Positions 14,298 through 21,338 of a stretch of 26,465 nucleotides of DNA are shown one piece after another (the stretch's first letter is position 1; each line of letters opens with the position of its first letter). The notes under the pieces are model-generated. The model ran no database searches and was not told the DNA's origin. It was given only the letters and a program-made list of their open reading frames with translations. The stretch comes from Verrucomicrobiota bacterium. Its GTDB lineage: Bacteria; Verrucomicrobiota; Verrucomicrobiia; Opitutales; Opitutaceae. The translations under genes and the position numbers were made by a program. The DNA is taken from positions 1 through 26,465 of the forward strand of contig JAFAAS010000060.1 in NCBI GenBank assembly GCA_023426435.1. Reading direction: 5' to 3'.

Positions 14298-14801
14298 TTA
14301 CGGCGGCGTGATTTCTTCGATCTCGACGGCGACGGGTTTGCCGGGGGCGCAATCGGCGCGGAGGGCGACGAAACGGTCGCGATAGCGATCGTAGATGGGC
14401 CAGAGGGCGTTGCGGTCGGTTTCGGGAATCGGGAGAGCGGAAATTTCGTCGCGCGTGAAAAAGCCGAAGCGGCCCTCGTTGATATCGGCGGGCAGCGAGG
14501 CGATGGGCAGGCGGCACCGAAAGAGAAACATGAGCCAGTGGGATTGTCCCTCGTAGGCTTTCTCGGCGATCATCGCGAACAAGTGCAGATCGCCGGAGGT
14601 GATTTCGAGGCCGGTCTCTTCGCGGGTTTCGCGGACGGCGCATTCGAACGGAGATTCGCCGGTGGCGGTTTCGAGTTTGCCGCCGATGGGGCTCCAGACG
14701 CCGAGATTCGGCGGTTTGGCGCGGAGGAGGAGCAGGTGCTGGCCCGCGGCGTTTTCGAGGAAAACGAGAACGGCGATTTTGTAAGGCAGGGCAGCGGACA
14801 T
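14298..14801 (-). CDS. Nudix family hydrolase
   Basis: Hydrolyses nucleoside diphosphates linked to another group; the substrate cannot be read from sequence. The 167 residues start at the ATG at 14801, just before the first strand (LPYKIAVLVFLENAAGQHLL). The Nudix box is GGKLETATGESPFECAV followed by RETREETGLEI, with Glu49, Arg57, Glu58, Glu61 and Glu62 in the metal-binding pattern. The loop between the first Gly and Glu49 is two residues longer than the G-x5-E consensus. NLGVWSPIGG before the box is typical of MutT-like housekeeping forms. It lies upstream of pdhA on the same strand with a 273-bp gap, so joint transcription is uncertain. The pilus operon is divergent. Confidence 0.9.
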   Translation of the reverse strand: MSAALPYKIAVLVFLENAAGQHLLLLRAKPPNLGVWSPIGGKLETATGESPFECAVRETREETGLEITSGDLHLFAMIAEKAYEGQSHWLMFLFRCRLPIASLPADINEGRFGFFTRDEISALPIPETDRNALWPIYDRYRDRFVALRADCAPGKPVAVEIEEITPP

Positions 14802-14904
14802 GGAAAAAGAGAGAGCGGAGCGTGCGTGCGCACCGGAGTCGCACAACGTGAAATTGAGCGTGACGACGCAAACGACTTACGCAAAGTCGGCGCGTCCACT
14901 TCAT

Positions 14905-14933
14905 GCAAAAATCCTGCGATGGATTGTTTTTGC
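14905..14933. promoter_or_regulatory. Stem-loop in the divergent nudix/pil intergenic region
   Basis: GCAAAAATCC (14905-14914), TGCGAT and GGATTGTTTTTGC (14921-14933) form a 10-bp stem with a 3-base bulge. It sits in the 232 bp between the divergent nudix and pil starts, which otherwise holds no feature I recognise. Role unknown; an operator or an mRNA-leader structure are both possible. Confidence 0.4.
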
Positions 14934-15018
14934 GGTTGCTGCTGCGCGGCGTGTTCGCGTTGGCGAAGCGCGCGGCGAGGCGGATGGAGCAACGGAACGC
15001 GGTGGCCACGGTCTCGGC

Positions 15019-15026
15019 GGAAAGGG
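15019..15026 (+). promoter_or_regulatory. Shine-Dalgarno deciding the pilM-like start
   Basis: GGAAAGGG lies 7 bases before the GTG at 15034, the start that places KRGRWWLVDVG at the N-terminus as in PilM proteins. Confidence 0.6.
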
Positions 15027-15033
15027 TCGCGAC

Positions 15034-16602
15034 GTGAAGCGCGGGACGAACAAGCGAGGGCGGTGGTGGTTGGTGGATGTGGGAGTTTGCGATGTAAGCT
15101 GGGCGTGCTGCGCGCGCGGGCCGAACGGCGGGTTGGTATTGGAAGCATGGGGAATCGAGCCGTGCGGTGGCGTGGCCGGGGATGATGAAGCGTGGTCGGC
15201 GGGAGTGTCGGCGGCGTTGCGCAAGATAGACAAAGCGCGCGGCGAAACGGTGTATCTGGGAGTGCCAGGCCATGTGGCGATGACGAAGTGGGTGCGGACT
15301 CCGGGGATCGCGGGCGCGAAGCGGGCGAAAGTGGTCGAGTTCGAGGCGGCGCAGAACATTCCGTATCCGTTGAGCGAAGTCGTGTGGGATTACAGGGCGC
15401 TGGAGGAAGGCGGAGCGGATTTGGAGTTGATGCTCGCGGCGGCGAAGGCGGAGGTGATCGAGCGACTTTGTGCGTCGGTGGCGGGCGCGGGGATGACGGT
15501 GGTGCAGGTGACGCCGGCCTGTGTGGCGTTGTGGCAGTGTTTGCGATGGAGTCATCCCGAAGCGGTGGCGGAAGGTGTGCTGCTGGTGGAAGTGGGCATG
15601 CGTTCGACGCATCTGGTGTTTGCGCACGGTGCGCGGTTTTACGCGCGAACGTTGAATCAGATGTCGGTCTCGCCCGATCTGCCGGAGCGGTTGCAGACGG
15701 AGATCGCGCGGACGATGGCGAACGCGGAGCGGCAAGGCGTGGGGCTGGAGCCGCGAGTGATCCTGCTTGGCGGCGCGAGTGCGGCGATCGAATCGGAGGC
15801 CGCGATGAGTGCGTTGGCGGGTTTGCGGGTGGAGCGGTTTGAGCCCTTGCGACGGGTGGAGTTGGCGGCGCGGGCGGTTGAACAGGGGGCGAGTGTGGTG
15901 GCAGGACGACTGGCGGGCGTGGTGGGGCTGGCGGTGGCGGCGAGTGCGGGTGAGAGCCGGCCGAATCTCCTGCCGGCGAAATTTAGACGGGCGGCGACGT
16001 CGGGCCGGTGGAGCCGCGTGGCGAAGGCGGCGGCGGTGGTGGGATTGAGCGTGTTGATGCTGGCGATGTGGCAACTTCGTGAGGCGACGGAAGCGGCGAA
16101 GCGGCAGGCGGAGGCAATCGAAACGCAACTCGCGCCGTTGCGGGCGATGGAGCGGCGCGTGGAACGCGGACGGGAAGAAGTCGAGCGGTTGAAGGCGGAG
16201 GAGCGGCGGTTGCGGCGCGTGGCGGACGGGCGAACGGCGTGGCTCAGGTTGATGGCCGAGTTGCAGGAAGTGTTGCGATCGGTGGACGATGTGTGGCTGG
16301 AGCGGTTGGCGGTGGTGGAAAGCCCGTCGCGAACGGGCGGTGAGGAGCAAAACGCGACGGCTCTGAAGGTGGCGGTGAGTGGAAGGATGCTGGACCGGGC
16401 GCGGCCGGCGGAGCGGGCGAATGCGAGCAGTTATGAGAAAGTGCGGCGGTTGCTCGAGGAATTGGAGGCGGCGCGGAGTGTCGCGGCGGTGGAGCATCCG
16501 CGATTCGACAATAGTCGGGCGGGGATTCTGGGTTTCGATGTCACGCTGGTGATGGAAGCGTCGTGGTTCGCGACGACCGGCGACGAGGAGGCGGGGCGAT
16601 GA
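15034..16602 (+). CDS. PilM+PilN fusion-like pilus assembly protein (Amuc_1101-like)
   Basis: A 522-residue protein. Residues about 1-310 have the actin-like PilM fold: phosphate-1 strand WWLVDVGVCDVSW, phosphate-2 region VLLVEVGMRSTHLVFAHGARFYARTLN, and adenosine-motif-like VILLGGASAAIE. NLLPAKF (about 310) is the usual beginning of PilN. One membrane helix (about 330-350, AAAVVGLSVLMLAMWQL), a coiled coil (REATEAAKRQAEAI through VERLKAEERRLRRV) and a PilN-like periplasmic domain (LRLMAELQEVLRSVDDVWLERL, ALKVAVSGRML) follow. PilM normally binds the cytoplasmic tail of PilN, so here both are one chain. The GTG start is preferred to the ATG at 14800, which would add 78 polar residues before the conserved first strand. 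The stop overlaps the next start as ATGA. Verrucomicrobial assignment rests on recalled family resemblance. Confidence 0.82.
   Translation: MKRGTNKRGRWWLVDVGVCDVSWACCARGPNGGLVLEAWGIEPCGGVAGDDEAWSAGVSAALRKIDKARGETVYLGVPGHVAMTKWVRTPGIAGAKRAKVVEFEAAQNIPYPLSEVVWDYRALEEGGADLELMLAAAKAEVIERLCASVAGAGMTVVQVTPACVALWQCLRWSHPEAVAEGVLLVEVGMRSTHLVFAHGARFYARTLNQMSVSPDLPERLQTEIARTMANAERQGVGLEPRVILLGGASAAIESEAAMSALAGLRVERFEPLRRVELAARAVEQGASVVAGRLAGVVGLAVAASAGESRPNLLPAKFRRAATSGRWSRVAKAAAVVGLSVLMLAMWQLREATEAAKRQAEAIETQLAPLRAMERRVERGREEVERLKAEERRLRRVADGRTAWLRLMAELQEVLRSVDDVWLERLAVVESPSRTGGEEQNATALKVAVSGRMLDRARPAERANASSYEKVRRLLEELEAARSVAAVEHPRFDNSRAGILGFDVTLVMEASWFATTGDEEAGR
16585..16590 (+). promoter_or_regulatory. 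Shine-Dalgarno inside the end of the pilM-like gene
   Basis: GAGGAG lies 8 bases before the ATG at 16599 and fixes that start. The ATG overlaps the TGA of the preceding gene, indicating coupled translation. Confidence 0.7.
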
Positions 16603-18152
16603 TGCACGCGCGCCGAGGGGCGAGGTGGAAGAGGGTGGGGACAGTTGTGGTGGTGGTGGGTGCGATCGGGGCGTCGATCATGGTGTGGGGGGAAGTGGAA
16701 GCGTGGGCAGTTGCGAGGAACCAACTCCGGTTGAAAGAGCGCGAGTGGCGGGCGCTGGGTGGAAACGTGGAACTTGCGCAGGAAGGATTGGCGGCGATTG
16801 AAGCGGAGATGGAGGCGCGGCGGGCAGAGATCGCGCGGTGGTGGGCGGCGTCGCGGCTCGGGCGAGTTGAACGGGACGCGGAAGTGAGCGGACGGACGGA
16901 GGAGGCGTTTTTCGAACTGGCGGGCTTTGTCGAGCGCATGCGGGAACGGGCGGCGGCGAACGGCGTGAACGTGAAGGAAGGCGAGCGATTCGGGTTCGCC
17001 GAATTTACCGCGGTGGGGCCGGAGCGGGAGCGGATCGCGGAAGTGATGCGGCAGCGGGAACTGGCGGAGGCGGTGTTGTCGACGTTGTTCGAGGCGGCGC
17101 CGGAGGAGCTCGTCGCGTGCGAGCGAGGCGAGTCGGAGGCAAGCGAGCGACGTGTGCGGGAGATGGATACGTTTGGCGTGGATCGGCGCTGGTCGCTTGG
17201 GGCGGATGAAATTCGCGCGACGGCCTATCGCGTGAGATTCGTCGGGCGGACGGACGTGCTGCGCAAGCTGTTGAATGGACTGGCGGAAGCGGCGTTGCCG
17301 ATGGCGGTGACGTCCGTGGACGTGGAGCCGGTGAAGGGGGCGGCGGCGGTGGCTGGCGCGGACGAAGGACGTTTCGTGGCGAGTGGAGGGTCGGAGTTTT
17401 CGGTGACGGTGGAGCGGCTCGATGCGGTGATCGGAGGAGAGCTTGCGTCGATCGGCGCGGGACGGAGTGAAGAGAGGGCGGAAGGCGTGGCCGCGCCGCG
17501 GTGGGAAGCGCCGGTCGTGAACGGAGATGCGGAGTGGGGCTACGATCTGTTCACGCCGCCGGAGATTTTCTATGATGCCGCGCTCGGGCGGTGGAGTGCG
17601 CGGCGGATCGAGAAGAGGGAAGGAGAGCGAATTGAAAATTTGAATACGCCGGCGGCGGCGGCGTTCGAGTTGGTGCGGACGAAGGTGGAGCCCTTTCGCG
17701 TGCAATTGGTCGGGTTTGTTGAAACGGGCGAAGGCGAATGGGGTGTGTTTGAAGATGCGGAGACGGCGGGCGTGGTGTTGGCGGGCGCGGGAAAGCGTTT
17801 GGCGGAATTGGAAGTGGCGATCGAAACGCTGGTGGTGGAGCGAGCGGAACGGGTTTGGCCGGAGAGCATGGCGGTCAATGTTCTGGTGGCGAAAGCGAAG
17901 GTGCGAGATGAACGCACGGGTGGAACCCTTTGGCTGACGAACGTGGAACGGGCGTGGGTGTCGGATCCGGTGGCGGTGGTGAAGCGGATCGGCGGAGACG
18001 AGGAACGCGTCGTGCGCGTGGGGGATGAGATTGCAGGCGATGACGCCGCGTATCGCGTGATCAGGATCGAGCAATCGCCGCCGGCGATCGAACTGGCGGT
18101 CGTGAGCGAAGGGAAAGTGGAGGCCGTGCGACGGATGACCACCGCCCGGTGA
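16599..18152 (+). CDS. PilO+PilP-like fusion (Amuc_1100-like then Amuc_1099-like)
   Basis: A 517-residue inner-membrane protein with a short basic N-terminus, one membrane helix (about 13-31, VGTVVVVVGAIGASIMVWG) and a coiled coil (about 40-75). A PilO-like periplasmic domain follows, with EEAFFELAGFVERMRERAAANGV (split in family style) and RFGFAEFTAVGP, then a repeat-like second half to about 265. After a linker, a new domain starts at WGYDLFTPPEIFYD (about 310). It continues with FRVQLVGFVETGEGEWGVFEDAET and ends in beta-rich RVGDEIAGDDAAYRVIRIEQ, the pattern of PilP/GspC-type or Amuc_1099-like domains. In Akkermansia these are two genes, as far as I recall; here they are one. Both junctions of the gene overlap its neighbours by a few bases, so it is translated as part of the operon. 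PilP identity is less certain than PilO. Confidence 0.75.
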   Translation: MMHARRGARWKRVGTVVVVVGAIGASIMVWGEVEAWAVARNQLRLKEREWRALGGNVELAQEGLAAIEAEMEARRAEIARWWAASRLGRVERDAEVSGRTEEAFFELAGFVERMRERAAANGVNVKEGERFGFAEFTAVGPERERIAEVMRQRELAEAVLSTLFEAAPEELVACERGESEASERRVREMDTFGVDRRWSLGADEIRATAYRVRFVGRTDVLRKLLNGLAEAALPMAVTSVDVEPVKGAAAVAGADEGRFVASGGSEFSVTVERLDAVIGGELASIGAGRSEERAEGVAAPRWEAPVVNGDAEWGYDLFTPPEIFYDAALGRWSARRIEKREGERIENLNTPAAAAFELVRTKVEPFRVQLVGFVETGEGEWGVFEDAETAGVVLAGAGKRLAELEVAIETLVVERAERVWPESMAVNVLVAKAKVRDERTGGTLWLTNVERAWVSDPVAVVKRIGGDEERVVRVGDEIAGDDAAYRVIRIEQSPPAIELAVVSEGKVEAVRRMTTAR

Positions 18153-20197
18153 TGAAATTTATGAGGACGATCCGGCTTGGGCTTAATTTTGTCGTGTGGA
18201 TGATCGGGTTGTGGATGGCGCCCGGCATCATGGCGCAGACGGATGCAAACCTGGCGAAAGGGAGAGCGCAGTTTTTGGCGGGAGAATATGCGGCGGCGCG
18301 AGCGACGTTTGAGACGGTGTTGGAAAGCGAGCCGGGGAATGGCGACGCGAAGGAGTTTCTGCGAAGGATCGAGAAGGCGGAAGATTTGAGAGAATCGAAT
18401 CGGCGAGAGCGGACGCGGGAGGAATTGCTGGAGGAAGTGGCGCGGAGTTGGGAGCGGCCGCGGGTGTTTGTGGAACGCGGCCGCGACGCGGCGAAGTCGG
18501 CGCGGGCGGCGCCGCTCGAGGAGAAGCTGAATCGGATTGTGGTGCCGCATGTGAATTTCACGCGGGTGGAGATCGGGCAGGTGGTGACGGCGCTCAGTGC
18601 GATCGCGGAGGAGGTGGACGAACCGGATGCGTTTCCGCGCGGCGTGAACATCGTGTTGTTGGATCCGGCGAACCGGGCACCGACGGTGACGATCGCGCTG
18701 CGGAATACGACGTTGAGACGCGTGTTGGATTTCGTGACGGAAGCGGTGGGGTATCAATACGAGGTGCAGCCGGATGCGGTGGTGGTGCGGCCGGGCGGTG
18801 AGACGACGGCGTTGGAGACGGCGTTTTTTCCGGTGGCGAGGGCGACGGTGTTGCGGATGACGGGCGCGGGGGCGGCGGAGGTGCGGGCCGATCCGTTTTC
18901 GTCGGCGGGGGCGAGCAACGAGCCCGCGGCGGCGGTGGGGGCGGAAGGGGTGGGTATTCGCGGGTTTCTTCAGCAGGCGGGCGTGAATTTCGATGGGACG
19001 CCGGGATCGAGTCTGGCGTTCGACGGGTCGGCGCTGATCGTCACGCACACGGCGAGGAATCTGGATCGGATTCGCAACATCCTGAATCGCTACAACGATG
19101 TTCGGCAGGTGGAGATCGAGGCGAAGTTCATGGAAGTGCAGGAAGGGGCGCTCGAGGAGTTGGGCGTGAACTGGAATCTTTCGACGAAGACGACGCAGCG
19201 GAATGCGGGAGCGCAGGCGGTTTATGCGACGAATGCGCGCGCGCTTTCGTCGGCGTTCAGCAACACGATTTCGAATCAGCAAGGGAGGATCGTGCGACCG
19301 CGGGCTTTCAACGATGCGAACAACAATGGCGTGCAGGATGAAGGCGAGGAAGCGACGCAGCAGGAGATCAACATTCCGATCGTGAACAATGCGCCGCGAA
19401 TTCCGGGGGCGCCGGATCTGGCGTTGGGGGCGGGACCGCTGGCGACGATTGCGGGCGTGATCGGGGAATTCGATGTGAATGCGGTGGTGAGGGCGTTGTC
19501 GCAGCAGCAAGGGACGGATTTGTTGAGCGCTCCGAAAGTGACGGTGTTGTCGGGGAATCCGGCGACGATGACGGTGGCGCAGGAGATGCGTTATCCGCAG
19601 AGCTTTGGGCAGACGCAGAGCCAAGTGGGAACGGGGAGCGCGAGCGGCGGCGGTTCGGCGGGCGTGGCGATCACGGCGGGGACGCCGCAGGAGTTTACGG
19701 CGCGGAATGTCGGAGTGGAGTTGCGCGTGACGCCGACGGTGGAGGAGGACGATTACAGCATCAGTTTGGATCTGAACCCGCGCGTGACGGAGTTCGACGG
19801 GTTTGTGGAGTATGGCGGACCGAGCATTGCGATTTCGGGCAGCACGACGGTGACGGTGCCGTCAGGATTTTATCAGCCGATTTTCTCGGTGCGGGACATT
19901 TCGACGAAAGTGACGATTTGGGATGGTGCGACGCTGGTGATGGGAGGGTTGACGCGAGAGGAAGTGAAGAAAGTGAACGACAAAGTGCCGATCCTGGGCG
20001 ATCTGCCGTTGTTGGGGCGGGCGTTTCGGTCGAAAGGCGAAAGCGCGCAGAAACGAAATCTGTTGATCTTTGTGACGGCGAATCTGGTGAGCCCCGGCGG
20101 CTCGCCGAAGAAGCAGCATTTGCGGGAGGTGACGGCGAATTCGGCGTATCGGAATCCCTCGATCGTGACGCCCGGCGGCAGTGAAGAGCGGGAGTAG
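18152..20197 (+). CDS. Type IV pilus/type II secretion-like secretin (PilQ, Amuc_1098-like)
   Basis: Outer-membrane gated channel of 681 residues. A signal peptide ends near PGIMAQ (28-29), followed by a short TPR-like hairpin (NLAKGRAQFLAGEYAAARATFETVL). Next are an N0-like domain (about 120-215, GVNIVLLDPANRAPTVTIALRNTTLRRVLDF in family form), then an N1-like repeat (ALIVTHTARNLDRIRNILNRYNDV). The secretin core carries LLSAPKVTVLSGNPATM, NVGVELRVTPTVEEDDYSI, and PILGDLPLLGRAFRSKGES followed by KRNLLIFVTANLVSP. Between N1 and core there is an insertion with DANNNGVQDEGE (388-399), an EF-hand-like loop. The start ATG at 18152 overlaps the previous stop within GTGATGA; a GTG at 18149 is equivalent. 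Its partners upstream should bridge it to the inner membrane. Confidence 0.92.
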   Translation: MKFMRTIRLGLNFVVWMIGLWMAPGIMAQTDANLAKGRAQFLAGEYAAARATFETVLESEPGNGDAKEFLRRIEKAEDLRESNRRERTREELLEEVARSWERPRVFVERGRDAAKSARAAPLEEKLNRIVVPHVNFTRVEIGQVVTALSAIAEEVDEPDAFPRGVNIVLLDPANRAPTVTIALRNTTLRRVLDFVTEAVGYQYEVQPDAVVVRPGGETTALETAFFPVARATVLRMTGAGAAEVRADPFSSAGASNEPAAAVGAEGVGIRGFLQQAGVNFDGTPGSSLAFDGSALIVTHTARNLDRIRNILNRYNDVRQVEIEAKFMEVQEGALEELGVNWNLSTKTTQRNAGAQAVYATNARALSSAFSNTISNQQGRIVRPRAFNDANNNGVQDEGEEATQQEINIPIVNNAPRIPGAPDLALGAGPLATIAGVIGEFDVNAVVRALSQQQGTDLLSAPKVTVLSGNPATMTVAQEMRYPQSFGQTQSQVGTGSASGGGSAGVAITAGTPQEFTARNVGVELRVTPTVEEDDYSISLDLNPRVTEFDGFVEYGGPSIAISGSTTVTVPSGFYQPIFSVRDISTKVTIWDGATLVMGGLTREEVKKVNDKVPILGDLPLLGRAFRSKGESAQKRNLLIFVTANLVSPGGSPKKQHLREVTANSAYRNPSIVTPGGSEERE

Positions 20198-20240
20198 CGG
20201 CGGGGAGGGAGGTGGATTTTGCGCGTGCGAGCGCGAAAGA

Positions 20241-21305
20241 ATGGGTCAGCGTTCGCACGTGACGATGCGAATGCTGGTGGTGTGCGTGATGGCTTGGGCG
20301 CTGGCGGGCGGCGTTGGAGCGGCGCCGTATGTGGAGCCGAGAACAGGGCTCGAGTTTCCCGATGAGTGCGGCGGGTGGGTGCGAACGGGCGAGCGCGTTT
20401 ATGAGCAAGCGGAGCTCGGGGTGTCGGTGAGCTACACGAACGATCAGCAGAAAACGCTGACGGCGTATGCGTATGGCGGCGGAGTGACGGATCTTCCGAC
20501 CGGTGGAGACAGCGAAGTGATGCTGCGGTTGACGGCGCAGACGGCGGCGGAGTTGAAGGAAGTTTGGAAGCAACGCGGCGGGGAAGTGGAAGAGATTTTG
20601 CCCTCGGCGGTGATTCGCGAAGAGCCGAGTGGCAACGGACTCGCGACGATCGTGGCGCACCGCATTGTGATGAAAGGGCAGGTGTTGATCACGATTTCGG
20701 GGCTGACGGGATATCGCGGGACGATCTTGAAGGTGCGTTATACCTACGCGCGCAGTCCGCTGGATGAAGGCATCGCGGATTTGAAGCGCTTTGTGATCGG
20801 CTTGTTGACGGCGAACCGGGACCGGCTCGATGGCCACTTTGGCGAGGTGGCGGCGCAGTATGCGCCGGTGGAGGCGACGCCGACGCGGGAGGAGTTCATC
20901 GCGGCGCTGGAGATTTTGGATGAGGAAGTGGCGGGGCCGAAAGCGGCGCAGGCGGCGGGCGTGGTGATACGATTTGTCGAACAGAGTGAGGAGGTGGCGT
21001 TGACGCTCACCCGCGAGGTTGCGCCCTGGGTAATGGAAGTTCCGGAGGATGACGAAGCGGCGCAGGAAGCATCGGCGCTGCTGCTGGCGGCGTATTTGGG
21101 CGCGAATGCGAAAGCGCAGCTGGCCAGCGGGGAGAGGAAGGAGGACGTGCTCGCGGGGTGGAAGGCGGTGTTGACCGCGTATCGGAAAATGCGTGACGCG
21201 GGCACGACGGCGATCGCGGCGGTGGAAGAGTTGGTGGAAGCCGAGAAGGCGGGGCAGCTGACGCGGCGCGCGCTCGAAGCGCAGGAGAGGCTGAGTCGCG
21301 AGTAA
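20241..21305 (+). CDS. Unrecognised exported protein at the end of the pil operon
   Basis: A 354-residue protein of unknown family. The ATG at 20241 gives a signal peptide (MGQRSHVTMRMLVVCVMAWA and on to GGVGAA); an ATG at 20265 is also possible. The first half (about 28-200) is beta-rich: it opens YVEPRTGLEFPDECGGW and runs through LGVSVSYTNDQQKTLTAYAYGGG, VMLRLTAQTAAELKEVW and GYRGTILKVRYTY to a helix LKRFVIGLL. This could be a PsbP/DcrB-like fold, which is only a guess. The second half (about 215-354) is helical and Ala/Glu-rich, ending QLTRRALEAQERLSRE. It begins 43 bp after the secretin stop and probably belongs to the same transcript. An accessory periplasmic role for the pilus-like complex is inferred from position only. 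Confidence 0.75.
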   Translation: MGQRSHVTMRMLVVCVMAWALAGGVGAAPYVEPRTGLEFPDECGGWVRTGERVYEQAELGVSVSYTNDQQKTLTAYAYGGGVTDLPTGGDSEVMLRLTAQTAAELKEVWKQRGGEVEEILPSAVIREEPSGNGLATIVAHRIVMKGQVLITISGLTGYRGTILKVRYTYARSPLDEGIADLKRFVIGLLTANRDRLDGHFGEVAAQYAPVEATPTREEFIAALEILDEEVAGPKAAQAAGVVIRFVEQSEEVALTLTREVAPWVMEVPEDDEAAQEASALLLAAYLGANAKAQLASGERKEDVLAGWKAVLTAYRKMRDAGTTAIAAVEELVEAEKAGQLTRRALEAQERLSRE

Positions 21306-21338
21306 CGGAGCGGGCGACGAGGCGCGCGGCGACTCCGG

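Noticed and set aside
14800..15033. ATG at 14800 as start of the PilM-like protein
   Set aside because: It would add 78 polar, Arg/Gly-rich residues before the conserved first strand. The GTG at 15034 has a good Shine-Dalgarno at 7 bases. The shared CATG with the nudix start looks coincidental.
14239..16497. Minus-strand open frame of 752 codons spanning the nudix gene and the pil intergenic region
   Set aside because: It is in a different frame from the nudix gene, has no recognisable domain, and overlaps well-supported genes on both strands.
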